From contig JAUKTV010000008.1 in the NCBI GenBank assembly GCA_030549205.1, positions 1,726,768 through 1,790,767 of the forward strand: a stretch of 64,000 nucleotides of DNA, in the 5' to 3' direction. This document shows, one piece after another, positions 11,479-23,055 of the stretch. Position 1 is the first letter of the stretch. Every line of letters begins with the position of its first letter. The notes under the pieces are model-generated. The model searched no databases. It was not told where the DNA came from and saw nothing but the letters and a program-made list of their open reading frames with translations. Source of the stretch: Apiosordaria backusii. Lineage: Eukaryota > Ascomycota > Sordariomycetes > Sordariales > Lasiosphaeriaceae. Position numbers and translations under genes: made by a program.

Positions 11479-13697
11479 TTAAATATCTGTTCCCACCCCG
11501 AGCTTCCCCAACTTCGCCACGAGCATCGTATTCTCCCTCTGCAGCTCGCCCACCTGCCCCTTCAAAATCTCAATCTGCTTCATCGCCACGTCCCTCTCCG
11601 CCCTCGTCCTCTCCAGCTCCATCGCCATATTCGCCCTCTCCTCCCTTTCCTGTGCCTTCCTCCTCTTCTCCTCCTTCTTCCTCTCCTCCTGCGCCCTCTT
11701 CTCCGCCAGCCTCCTCACCTCCCTCTCGTACTTTTCCTGCTGCTTGGCAATCTCCCTCTCGTGCTTCTCTTTTAGTCTCTGCAAGGCAGCCTCCTCTTTC
11801 GCTTCATCTTGCTCTTTATGATGATTATGATGACGGCGCTGGTGAGACCTCTCGAGTTTCGCCTGGGCTTTTCGCATGCGGTCTTGGAGCTTCTTCAGTT
11901 CCTTCTCGTGCTGGGCTTGGTGTGAGGATAACGAGGCCGAGTGGGAGGTCTGAGTTACCGACCCGTCTTCATTGGAATGAAGAGACGAAGGGGAGACAGA
12001 AGATAGAGTCGAGGCGGCGTCGATGTTGGAGTCGTTCTTTTCTAGTTCTGTGGTGACGGCATCGTCATCGTCGTTTTCTTGTCGTCGGCGGGAATCGCCT
12101 TCTGACGCCGAGGCAAAGCTCAGTTCGGAGGAGGTGTCGCTTTCGTCGTCGTCGTCGTTGAGGCTGTCATCATCGGTCGCAATAGTAGAGCCCGCGAGGG
12201 TAGCAACGCGGGAGGCTACCGCTGAGCCAGCGGCCCCGAGCGCAGAAGCTATCATGCCATAGAAGCCACTAGGTGGCGTGACCTCTCCCTGTTTGTGATC
12301 GTGAAGCTCCCCATTTTGATTCCCACGGTCGTGATCCTTTGACGCCGTAGAATCATCGACCGAGCCATTCACCACCTTGTCTTCTTTCCTCTCCCCATCA
12401 ACTTTATTCACCCCCTCTTGTCCATCAACCTCATGATTCCCATTAACCATTTCCTTCTCATCAACAGCATGCAGCGAAGCAAACCACTTCAAAAACTGCC
12501 CCGCATCATTAATTATCCCCCCCGGCGTCCCCTTCTCAACCATAAACCTCGGCACGCTTCCCCCCGGATCGCTCCTCGTAACCATCAACCACTCAATCGC
12601 CATCTCCACATCCTCCTCCTCACTATCCTGCCCATCTTCAATAGCCTTCTTCGCCGACCTAATCATCGCCTCCTTCTGCACATTACTGCTCCCCCCATCC
12701 GCATGCAAGTCCAACCCCCCTTTGCCATCATGCTCCCCCCAGTCCCCGCTCGACCTCGTCCTCCTGAGAGGCTTCACAACCGGCACCTCCCTAATCACCT
12801 CGACAGACTCATAAACCCCCCTAATGAACCCTGATCTAGGCGGACAATCAGGGTGCTCTACCGGCCTTGAAACAAGCATAAACTGTCTCGGCTGTCTCAC
12901 CCCCTTCTTTTTCTTCTTCTCTCCATCTGCTTCTTTCCTAGCCGGGGGCGTGATATGCAGCGCGATGAAATCCCTCGCCGTCGTCGGTCCGCCAAATCGA
13001 GCCGAAACTTGAAAAACTACCCCAATATGTCAGCTTTGATCCTTGGTACCCTCTAGATATATATCCCTTTCAGCCATTGCTTGGGATTGATATGGTGTAC
13101 TCACCCTCCATAAGTCCCCCCCAATCTCCCTCCTCTCCACCACCCTCTCCGCCCCAATCCCCCTAATATTCCCACACCCCGGCTCCTTCCCCTCCCTTTC
13201 ACACCGTTCCAACGTCTCCGTAAACTCCCTCCTCAGCGCCCCCTCCCACTTGTCAAAATCCTGACCATGGTGAAGACTATATCGCCCAAACCACGCCCCT
13301 TTGCCATCTTTTGCTGATAGCTTATAAACGGTGATCCCGTGGGGGTTATCCCTCGGATTGGTCTTGACCTCCTTCCACTCTTTCCTCAGTTTCTCAATAG
13401 TGTCTTTTGTTTCGGGGGAGTGTCCATGGGGAGTTGTAAGCTGGTTGAGGTCGATTGCACAGGCAGCGGAGTCGGTTTGGGCGCGGGCTCGTCCGCTTTT
13501 TGGGGTTGACGGGGAGGGGGTTGAGGAACTGGATGCGGGGGAGAGACGGGGAGGGAGTCGATGAGGATTTGGGCGTTGGAGAAGGTGTCGGTTATTGTCT
13601 TGGAGAGAACCTCTTCGTCGGTGCCGGAGGATAAATCGTTGGTCCAGGAGAGCGGGGAGAGGGACTTGAAGGGTTCGTGATGGGTTGATCCGCCCAT
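11479..13697 (-). CDS. DUF3074 (START-like) protein with C-terminal coiled coil; apparent 1-nt frameshift
   Basis: Exons on the minus strand are 13697-13101 and 13016-11479. The 84-nt intron uses donor GTACAC, the only one that keeps the frame. The domain runs from WKEVKTNPRDNPHG through WFGRYSLHHG, GNIRGIGAER and FGGPTTARDF to HPDCPPRSGFIRGVYESVE, which matches the fungal DUF3074 domain, a START/SRPBCC-like lipid-binding fold of unknown ligand. After it come acidic linkers and a long Lys/Glu/Arg-rich coiled coil (roughly the last 130 residues). The N-terminal frame (start 13697) and the domain frame differ by one base. They join naturally at a five-C run (minus strand, 13537-13541) if one C is missing, and the total then becomes exactly 712 codons. 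As given, translation would stop after about 103 residues. A consensus error, a real mutation or an unseen intron are the options. Confidence 0.72.
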
Positions 13698-14710
13698 CTT
13701 TTCTGTCCTTGGTTTTTTTGGAGTATGGATGGGTAGTGTGGTGGTGGTTGAAAAAAAAGTAAATAAATAAAATCAAAGAACACAACAAAAAAACAATAAG
13801 CAGCCAGAAAGCAACAGGATCTTCAGGGGGTCCAACGAGGCTGAGTCTCGAACCAGAACCAGAACCAGAACCATGCACCACTGTCAGGTAGGTAAGTTGT
13901 GTGTAGCTGTCACTTTTTGTTGCTGTGCCGTCTGTAATACGAAAAACGGACGCGGAGCCGGAGGGTAGAAAAGTAAGGTACTTTTGTCTCTGCTTGAGCA
14001 GCAAACACAAATGGCAGAAGTATTTAAAGAAAGAAGAGCTGAGGTTTTTATCTCGCAGATGTGAATCTCGATTCCACAAAATTCCAGTTGTAAATTTGAC
14101 TTTCCGCGTATTTCTAGGAAGCTATAAGCTTGATATGGGCTGTCACAAAAGTACCCTCTTGAGCTTGCTTGGCTTTGCTTTGCTTTGCTTGCTTGTTGGG
14201 CATGGACAGCGTGCGTAGGTGTTGACGTCACCACCAGGGTCGCCCCTGCTGCTCAAACGTCACTCCAGGCGCTTAGCGCGATATGCCCGGTAATCATCTG
14301 GGGAAAACTGCACTAAATTTGGTTCGGATTCAGGGGTTGAAACCACCACTCTGGAACTTTGCTGAGGTCTGAATAGCATCGTGTCTGAATAGCACCGTGT
14401 CTGTATTCTTATACCGTACGCAATGCAATATAACGCAAGCAAGCCCATGGCTCCTAATAACTCATCTAAACACACGGCTGTCCATGGAAGCAAACAATGC
14501 TTTACATATATATAGATACGCTCCCGCCAAACCAAATGTTCCCTTTTCTTTTCTTCCTCGAATTCCCAACGCCAGCCGCTTGCCATATCAGAACTCACTC
14601 GGCCTCGCCGACGCTGTCTTCCCAAACCAAATACCAAGCAATATCCTAGTGACCCCCCAAGGACTTTGACACACGATACAAGAAGGCGCCTTTCAACCTC
14701 CTCTCCCCGG
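13698..14710. other. Intergenic with short tandem repeats
   Basis: This lies between the start of the DUF3074 gene and the end of MOT1. It contains four copies of a 6-bp unit (GAACCA, 13850-13873) and a TGCTT-type pentanucleotide repeat (about 14164-14195). A long minus-strand frame runs through part of it but has no recognisable domain and is continuous only with the shifted frame of the neighbouring gene. No gene is called. Confidence 0.5.
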
Positions 14711-17700
14711 TTACTGCATCGTCTTCAAGAACCCATCTAAATCGAAACTCTCTTCGTACTGGTTGTTGTCCCACAGCTCGCCTAGGCCGTCTAACCATGC
14801 TGCTCTCTTGCCTGGCTGCCGCACTTCGCCCGTCTCTATATCCACCATGTCCTCTTCTCTACCTTCCAGGTTTTCTTTGGGCTTGTCTGATATTAGGCTT
14901 GGGCCAGAGTCGCCCAAGTTGAACAAATCGAGGATCTGATCCGTGTCCATCGTTGCAAGCCCTGCGTTTTGTTGATTGACGACCGTGCTGGCCACGTCGA
15001 TCTTGAATCGTTGTAGGCTGAGAATCTTCTCTTCCAATGTACCGCGTGTGATGAGCCGGTACACGTTCACCACCTTCTTTTGACCGATGCGATGGGCGCG
15101 ATCCATGGCCTGGAGATCCTTTTGCGGATTCCAGTCGTGCTCGACGAAAATGACCGTGTCGGCACCCGTCAAGTTCAACCCCAGACCACCGACGCTGGTG
15201 GTGAGGAGCAGTACGTCATAGGAGGGGTCACTGTTGAACTTGTTGACAATGTCTTGGCGACGGTTCGCCTCAACCGAGCCGTCCAGTCGGAGATATTGTG
15301 TCGAGGGAAGCATGCCCTTCAAAACAGTGTTTTGCACCATGTCCAACATTTCCTTCATTTGACAGAAGATCAGAGCGCGGTGAGGTTTGATAGGTGTATA
15401 CAGCGGGTCGCTGGATTCCTGGCCCTCCACGCCAATACCGCACTCGACCAAAAGATCCCGGAGCGCCGTAAGCTTGGGCGCATGCGCCGGATCCTCTAGG
15501 CTCGTTCCTTGCTTGGCCAGGAACTTCTGCGTATCGTCATAGGCTTTGTGGCCTGGCTTCATGACCAGGGCCGGAGAGTTGCAAAGCTTGCGCATGTATT
15601 GCAACGCCTGGAAGATGTGCTGTTTGGCTTCCTTGTCATCCCGACCAGCTTCCTCGGTGATGGTCTTGGCCTCCCTCTTGGTGAAGTCCTCAAACAGCTT
15701 GAGTTGGAGGTCGCTAAGGTCGCAATAGTAATTCTGCAGAATCTTGGGTGGCAGGTCGTTGAGAACCTCCTCTTTGAGACGACGCAGAAGGAAGGGGAGA
15801 ACCTGCTTGTGTAGAGCTTCAATAGCCAAGGCACCAGCTTCTTGCTCCTTGGACGAGGCCTTGCTGTTGCGACTGTTCGCAATGGGCTTTGCGAAGCGAT
15901 CCTGGAAGACCTTTTCGGCTCCGAGGAAACCAGGCATGAGGAAGTCAAACAAGGACCACAACTCCAACACATTGTTCTGAATCGGTGTACCGGTCAAGAT
16001 GAGCCGGTGGTTACTCGCAAGTCGCTTGACGGCCATCGAAAGCTTGGACTTGGGGTTCTTGATGAGATGGCCTTCATCAAGCACCACATAGTTCCAGTTG
16101 TACTTCTCAATGATTTCGATATCGTTGCGGCAGACGTCATACGAGGTAATCACAATGTCCGTCTTGTCCAAAGTATCCTTCATAGCCTTGCGTTCTGCCG
16201 GAGGCCCAACGTACGCCGTGACGCTGAGGAATGGAGCATACGCCTTGAGTTCCTGCTGCCAGTGCCCAGAGAGTGTGGGCGGGCAGACAATCAAAGATGG
16301 AAGCCTCCTGACATCAGGAGAACCCGTCTTTGCATACTCCTCGGCACGGTTGTGATGGTCGCTTGCCACGATGCAGATAGTTTGCAGCGTTTTACCGAGA
16401 CCCATGTCGTCGCAAAGGATGCCGTGAAGGTGATACTTGTTGAGGAAGTGCAGCCAGTTGACGCCTTCCTGTTGATACGACCGAAGCTCAGCCTTGATGG
16501 CAACGGGGATCTGGAAAGGTTCGACCTTCTTCGGGTCCAGGAGCTGGCCGATAAAAGTCCGCTCTCTGTCACGGCCCTTGAGCAACTCTTCTGAGAGTCC
16601 GGGTGGATCGGGGATACCCGCCTCAAGCGGAACTAGCTTGACGAGCGTGGCAAAGGATGTGGTAGCGATGAGTCTGATTTCATTGTCCGAATCACTCATC
16701 CGGCCCAGCACAGGCACGATGAGGAAGATGACATAGGGCAAGATCCGGTCACCCATGACAGCAATCAGGTGATAGATAGCCTCGATAGCACCTTGCCGGA
16801 AGTTGAGATCTAGCGGGTTGTTGATAGATGGCAAGACCTTTTCTACCAAGGTCGTCATGCCGTCGATAGTGATGACGCTGCAAATGGTTGCCATGCATTT
16901 GGCCGCCATGTACCGGAACACGGATAAGTCTGAATGCAGCGCCTTGATGACCAAAGGCACCTGCTGCATAACAAAAGGATGGAGGGCCGGATGTAGTGTT
17001 GGCACCATGGTGCGGATGACAGACATGGCATCGACGATTTCCTGGCCAAACGTGCTCTCTGGATCTCTTGCCTCTGCAGGAAGGTCTCCGGTAAAGGCTT
17101 TGACCAATGGTTCTTCCATAAGCGTCTGCAGGCTTGGGACACGAGCCAGAAGATCAGCACCAAAGCTATGTGACAGTAACTCCAGCGCTTCCTTGGCGCC
17201 ACGACGAGTGATGCGAGCGGCTTTGGCCTCTCGTGCGAACTTGGCGGCATCGACGTGGTCGACGCGGTCCTCTTCCTTTTGCATCGAGAGGATGACATTG
17301 GTCTTGTGCGCATGGATAGGGAACTCGGGCGTTTCGGCGACTTCGACGCAGGAAAACTTGACCAGATTGGCAACCACCTTGTCTGCTGGCCCTCTCCGTC
17401 CGGACTCGGTGAAGAGCTGCACAAGTTGTGCAATGGTGGCAGCTGATCTGCCCTGAAGCTCTTGGTTTTCCTCCGTCTTGATGCTGTCCATGATAGCCTT
17501 GATCAGTGGGCTAGGCTTCTTGGGGAGAACCCTGATGGCAACCAGAGCGCAGGCCGCAGCGGCCTTGATGCGTGCATCGCGGGCTTCCTTGGCAGATTTG
17601 GCTTCCTGAATCGCAGCTACTGTGACCTCGCGAGACTCAAGGAGTTGAGGGAGGGCAATCAGCCGCTGACCGGGTGCCATCGCTTTTTTGAGTCTTTCGA

Positions 17701-20605
17701 AGTCGTCGGTGACAACCTTGTCGGCATTAGCGATAGAGAAAGCACCAGGCCCCGCTTCCGCCTCGCCCTGCACAACGACGGCTAGACTGGGCAGTTTGTT
17801 GTGGTGGACTTTGCCGTGATCGCGGAAGATATTGATGAGTTGCTGTGTCTGTGAGCGCACACGTTGCACATAGCTCACCAGATCGCGGTAGTGTGACGGG
17901 CGCTCCTGGTCGATGATCTGTTGCAACGGCTCAACAAAGCGGGCAGCCATGTCTTTGCTGGCACAGTTCGTCGCATACTCATGGATGACCATGGCGGCAG
18001 CAAGTTGGGTTGATGCGTACGGAGATGACAGACTTTGCACAATGGCAGCATCATAAGAACCCAGACTCGAGGGAGCCAGCAATGACATGAGAAGTCCCAT
18101 CGCCTTGGCCGCAGAAGCGCGGGATCGAACAAGCACATCCATGCCGACGAGATCAACATCGCCTTGCATCATGTGACCGTCGACATCGTGAGTCTGGGCG
18201 GTGGGAGGAGCATCATCCACCTTTGTCGACTTTCTGCGCCGCTTCGTGGCCCTTTCTGCGCCCTCGGGAGGCGAGGATCGTCTGGCGCTGGGGGCGGGGG
18301 CGCCGGCCATGGAATAGGTACCACCAGAGGGCTTCTGGAAAAGTGTAGCGTTCATTGGGAGGGGGTGTCGTGGAACACCAATAGGGTGCAATGTCAGTTG
18401 CATGAGCGCATCCACGTGTGCTCCAAACTCGTCGGCGAGGATGGCAGGATTCTGTCCAAGGTTGCGGACAAGCGCATTCCACAGCTCAAGAGACATGCGG
18501 AGAGTGTCTGCATCCCTTTCGACGAGAATATTTTGGAAAATGAGACGTAGGATTCTCCCATTGAGCCAGCCTTGAGAGGTATCGCTTCCCAAGTCAACGA
18601 ACGTCATCAGCGCCTTCAGCACCGCGAGGCGCACAGACGTGATGGTGTGGCGGAGGAAGGGGTAGAGTCTAGGGACAAGAAGGGTAAAAGATCTCTCTTC
18701 ATCTTGCGATGCCGAGAGCTTCATCGCTTCCAGGACTTCTGGGAAGCTGCAAAGAGTAGCAAGCAGATCCATAATCTTGCCAGTAGACGCGCTCAGGTCG
18801 TCGCCCAGATTGGAGAGACTCTCCCAGACTATGTCGATGAGGCTGTCCAGTGCTTGTGGGCGCATGGCCACAAACTCCTTTGCCATGGGTATCAATGTCG
18901 CTGCGCTGGCTGAACGAACATCGTCATCCATGTCGCCAAGGCCCTTCATGACAGAGCGAATTACGCCGTCAATCATGTCGCCATCCTGGAGTAGTAGATC
19001 TTTTCGGACGGCAACGACATATCTCAGGCCAACCATGCCGCCGTGACAGATAGCCCAGAAATTTTGCTCCGACGGCAGCCCCTCCTGCATCACCATTCGG
19101 TAAAGCAGACGGTATATGGCGTAGACTGACTGTGAGCTGACATGGCGAAGGACGGAGCCGAGAGTTTGACCGACGGTTTCTCTGATCGGAGCAACGGAGG
19201 TGTCGGAACTGTAGTCAGTGAATTTGTCGAGCATGAGTACGCAGCAGAGTCTGCATGCAAGGTCATCCAGCCATTGCCGGTTCAGATTGGTGTTCTCTTT
19301 GATTGAAAGACCTCTTCGCCTTCCTGCACCGGCGCCATGAACTCTCACCAGCTCTCTTAGCCCCATTGCAGCTCCGTGACGAGTTTCCCACTGTGGATCA
19401 AACAAGTCCACTTTGAGAAAGTCGCAAAGCCGCTCGAAAGGCCATTCGCTTCCTTCCATGGCGTCATCGACCTCCAGTTCCGACTTGATGGGTAAGATGG
19501 GACCTTTGAATTCCGAAACAACTTTGGATTCTTCGTCAACGTCGGCCGGTCTATCGAGGCTGAAATATTGGGACAGTTTGCCATTCTTTTTAGAATCAGC
19601 GTCAGTCATGGCCACATCATCGGCGAACCCATCAGAGCCGGCTGTTGTTGTGCGACGGATAGACAGATCTCCAAAGCCGGCCTTGCCCTGGGCGGCTTTC
19701 TGGGCCTCTCTCTTCCGTTTTCTTTTAAGGACGTTAAGTTGACGAGTGCTGAGCTTTGTTTCCTCAGGATTCTGGCTTTGGCTGTCAGTAGCCATAGTGT
19801 CCTGTTGTCCGAAGCCATTGGTGTTGGTGGGTCCCTGAGGTGTTACAGGGCTGCCGGCATGCTCGCTCACGACGGGCATCTCTTCATCGTCAAAGACACG
19901 GCCAAGAAGGCCAAGTCTGCCAGTCAGTGTCTTCTTGAGATGGGCCAGCCGTTTTTGCGGATCCAATGCTGCAAGGGCATAGTCGACAGGACCGCCTCTG
20001 AGTAAAGGTCGGCCATACTTTACAATGTTGCACATGTCAAGCGCATCGAGGTTGTAGAACTCATCCTGGTCAAGGATAGAGTCCTTAGCCTCCTCCTTTT
20101 TGACAAAGCCATTTTCGGCAGCGGAATCTGTCGGAACGCCTTCATCGGTGGCATTGGGTTCATAAAGTGGTGCATGTTCAAGTATTCTGCCGAGGGCTTT
20201 GGCAGCAGTACTCCGGGTCTCCCAGTCCTTGTGGCGCAGGTAAGGAACGACTCTGGAGAGGAGGTTGAATAATTCCTCGGGGTGGTGTTTTTGCCAGTCG
20301 GCAAGCTGGTTGACAGCAGTATCCCTGATCAATCGGGTGCTGCCCGTTTCGAGGATCCTGTGGCAATCGTGTCAGTGAACAAACCCATCACAGAGGACGA
20401 CAGACACGGCATGGCAGGCAACACAGGAACGTTGCCCCGCAGCGCAGCAGCGCATGTTGTGTAAGTGTTGTGTGCACTGAAGCAGGCAAACGATGCGCAG
20501 GGTTACTCACGTAACGAGCCGGTCAAGCCTGTCATGGAACTGTTAGTAAGACTGAGCGGCTCTTGAGAAGGGAAAAAAGAGGAGTGGCACTTACCGAGAC
20601 GCCAT
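14711..20605 (-). CDS. mot1: MOT1/BTAF1, TATA-binding-protein-associated Snf2 ATPase
   Basis: Exons on the minus strand are 20605-20595 (11 nt), 20528-20511 (18 nt) and 20357-14711, giving 1891 aa. Joining the two micro-exons yields MASRLDRLVTILETGSTRLI, the conserved MOT1 N-terminus. Mot1 uses ATP to strip TBP from DNA and redistribute it among promoters. HEAT repeats that hold TBP fill roughly residues 1-1250, with an acidic/basic insert at about 160-290. The Snf2 helicase follows, with DDMGLGKT (about 1325-1332, Walker A), DEGH (about 1436, Walker B), LTGTPIQNN, and the C-terminal lobe containing GGLGLNLTGADTVIF and RAHRIGQ. Length and order match the family. Its 5' end faces that of SMC3 across 2.4 kb. 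No damage is seen. The large ORFs antisense to it are shadows. Confidence 0.97.
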
Positions 20606-23055
20606 TCTTGTTTCATATCAACGAGGACAGTAAACTTGATTAGGCGATGTGAATCATGGCACTGGATTCTCCTGGTCAGCATGGTGCCTTTTCGAGATCG
20701 ACAGTGACAATGGCAGTGAGATGCAAGTAACCAGGCTGCTGCAGGTTGCATCTCCAAAGCCAGTCCAAAACACAAGCTGTGATTGGCTGGCCAACATCAG
20801 GGCGGATGCTTGATTGCAGCTGGTGGGGTTGTGGTGCAAGGGGCCCAAGGCGAGGCGCTGCCCGACGAGATCACAGATCTCTCCGATGGGACCGAGACAC
20901 GCCAACCCGATTTGCAACATTCAAAATGACTGGCTGCTTAGTTTTGCAAGATCTCTCACGAGGACTTGTGAACCAAACATCATAAAAAATATGACAGCCA
21001 TCAGAATAACAATTGCATCGAGTTGTTATGCGTTCGGACCATGGGTAAAAAAAAAATAGAAAAAATAAAAAGGTATCTGAAAGATCTAACATACCTGAAG
21101 AGTAGAGCTGGGAATAGCGTCAAGATGTCGAAATGCCGAGATGGAGGGGTCCACAGACTGGGTGTGGAAAGTCAAATTTCTCAGGTGACAAGAATGGAAG
21201 ATGGGGCACGATGTGTGCTTAATATGTTGCCGTGCACCTTCAGTTGCTAGAAAGCAAAAAGCCAAGGTGAGTCTCTCGGTGACAGGTGAGGGCCGGGGGT
21301 GGGCCAATGAGAGTCGAGAATGTGGACGGCTTGGGCTCAGTGTGACCTGGGGAGCGACGAGTGCAGTGGAAAAGTCGGGTGGAGGGCAGCTGGCTGGTCT
21401 ATAAAGAATATTGGTTTAAATTTATAGACAGCGGGCTCTCCCAACGCTCCTTCCCGGACGGCTTGCAAAATTAGCGTGGTTCTGGACACCCTTGTCCATG
21501 CGCGCCCCCCAAATCCCGTGCCCACCCCCCTGCCTTCATTTTCGTGACTTGCCTCTTTCCACCTCACCTCAGCTGCGCGACAGCCTTTCTTTTCCTTCTT
21601 TTTGGTCTCGTGCATCGCCTGCATCACGCAGCCTTTCCAGGTGTTTTCTTTTCGCAGAACCCCCTCGAAGAAAGATGCCACCTTTTTGCCATCGAATCAC
21701 TGCCGGTGCATCCCGTTGGTTTGCGTTTGGTAGGCGCCGCAGCCTTTTTCTTTGGCAGGCATTCTCAGCCACTGACGATGTACGAAGACGGCATTCTCGT
21801 CAGAAATGATTCCCCGCCAAAAGAAACGCCAAAATCAAAACGTGGAAACTGGGAACGTGTCCGACCCAACCCACGGAACCTTTTTGAACCGTCGACTCAA
21901 TATGAGGTCCTCGGACCATGACGACAACGTTCCATATGTGTGTGGGTAAGTACAAGTGGCAGGTAGGCGCCATGAGAGGGACATGGAAGGCTGGATGCAG
22001 CAGGCACATTGCATTCGTGCCGTCCCGTTTGTGTGGTGTAGGTAGCTGTTGGTGTTCCGCACCGTGCACGGCAGGTTTCGTTCAGTCATGATTCATTTCC
22101 CCAAAACGTCAACGATGGAAGATGGAGTTTGGAGGCCACCTGGAGATGTCGATAGTGATCGGTGCTACCGGCAGCCTTCTCCCCGGATCCCCAACCGTAT
22201 GGTCTGTCATCACAAAGTCCAGGGCATCTGTAACAGGCAACGGACTTGCCTGGAACAACTTTAGCTTGCTACCTATTGACCTTGCGGTCCAACACGGGCT
22301 TTAAGGTTCAGTCTGTGGCATCCTCGCATCAAGGTCCGAGGGGAAATCCTGTCCCAACTTGTGCCCAGTCGACCCCATTCCAAGAAACCACATCAGCGTT
22401 GCTCAGGAGACAGGCGACAGACGATGCATGGTCGATCAGTAGCGGGCGTCTCTGGAATACTCCCTTTCCTTTCATTGCACACAGCCAACGCATGGCTGCC
22501 AACCGTGTTTTGTCATCCTATCTCCGCTGCAGAAGCAAACATCAACGAGAACAGGGTTCGTTTGATGTATCCGAAGTCCAATGTAGCCCGTTCCCCAATG
22601 CTCGAACTCAAGCGTTGAAACAAGCAAGCTGCATGCCAGGCTGTAAACCCAGGCACCAAACGAACAAAGAAAATTTTTGAAGCCACCCAGTTGAACTTTT
22701 GCAAGCTAGACTACCACATCAGATCACACAAGGCGGCAGGCAAACATTGTGCCATTGGGAGCCTGGACTTCGTCTTGAAACTGTGTCATGTGACTGCCAA
22801 GGGATGGCCCAAGCTTCTTTGCAAGGAACCACGATGGCGCGCGACACACTGGCCCAGGACGCGTTGGGAAAGGTCCCCTCATTCGGCAGCCGTTTCGTCC
22901 CTCATCGCGAAATTCAAATGACGCCGACAACAACACTGTGCTACCCCAATTCAGTATCTTTTTTTCGTACGCGCTTGTTGATTTCAGAAGAATAGTGGTC
23001 ATAGACTTTCCTTTTCTTCTGACTCGGCTGTCGAGTCGACAGCACCAGAGACAAG
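20606..23055. other. Divergent intergenic region between MOT1 and SMC3
   Basis: 2.45 kb between two genes reading away from each other, so it should hold both promoters. I see an A-rich tract at 21047-21071 and otherwise mixed sequence. Short open frames on both strands show no domain or splice support. No gene is called. Confidence 0.5.

Noticed and set aside
13101..13107. Strong GTGAGT donor in the DUF3074 gene
   Set aside because: Using it leaves the third segment out of frame. The GTACAC donor four bases on restores the conserved VSARFGGPTTARDF stretch.
13701..14079. Upstream continuation of the shifted DUF3074 frame (Ser/Gly and His/Lys-rich)
   Set aside because: It has a start codon, but it encodes low-complexity sequence from short DNA repeats and competes with a better N-terminus in the neighbouring frame (start 13697), which carries typical family residues.
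15842..16594. 250-codon plus-strand ORF
   Set aside because: It is antisense to the MOT1 ATPase domain, has no domain of its own, and is a shadow of that gene's codon bias. The same applies to the other long frames opposite MOT1.
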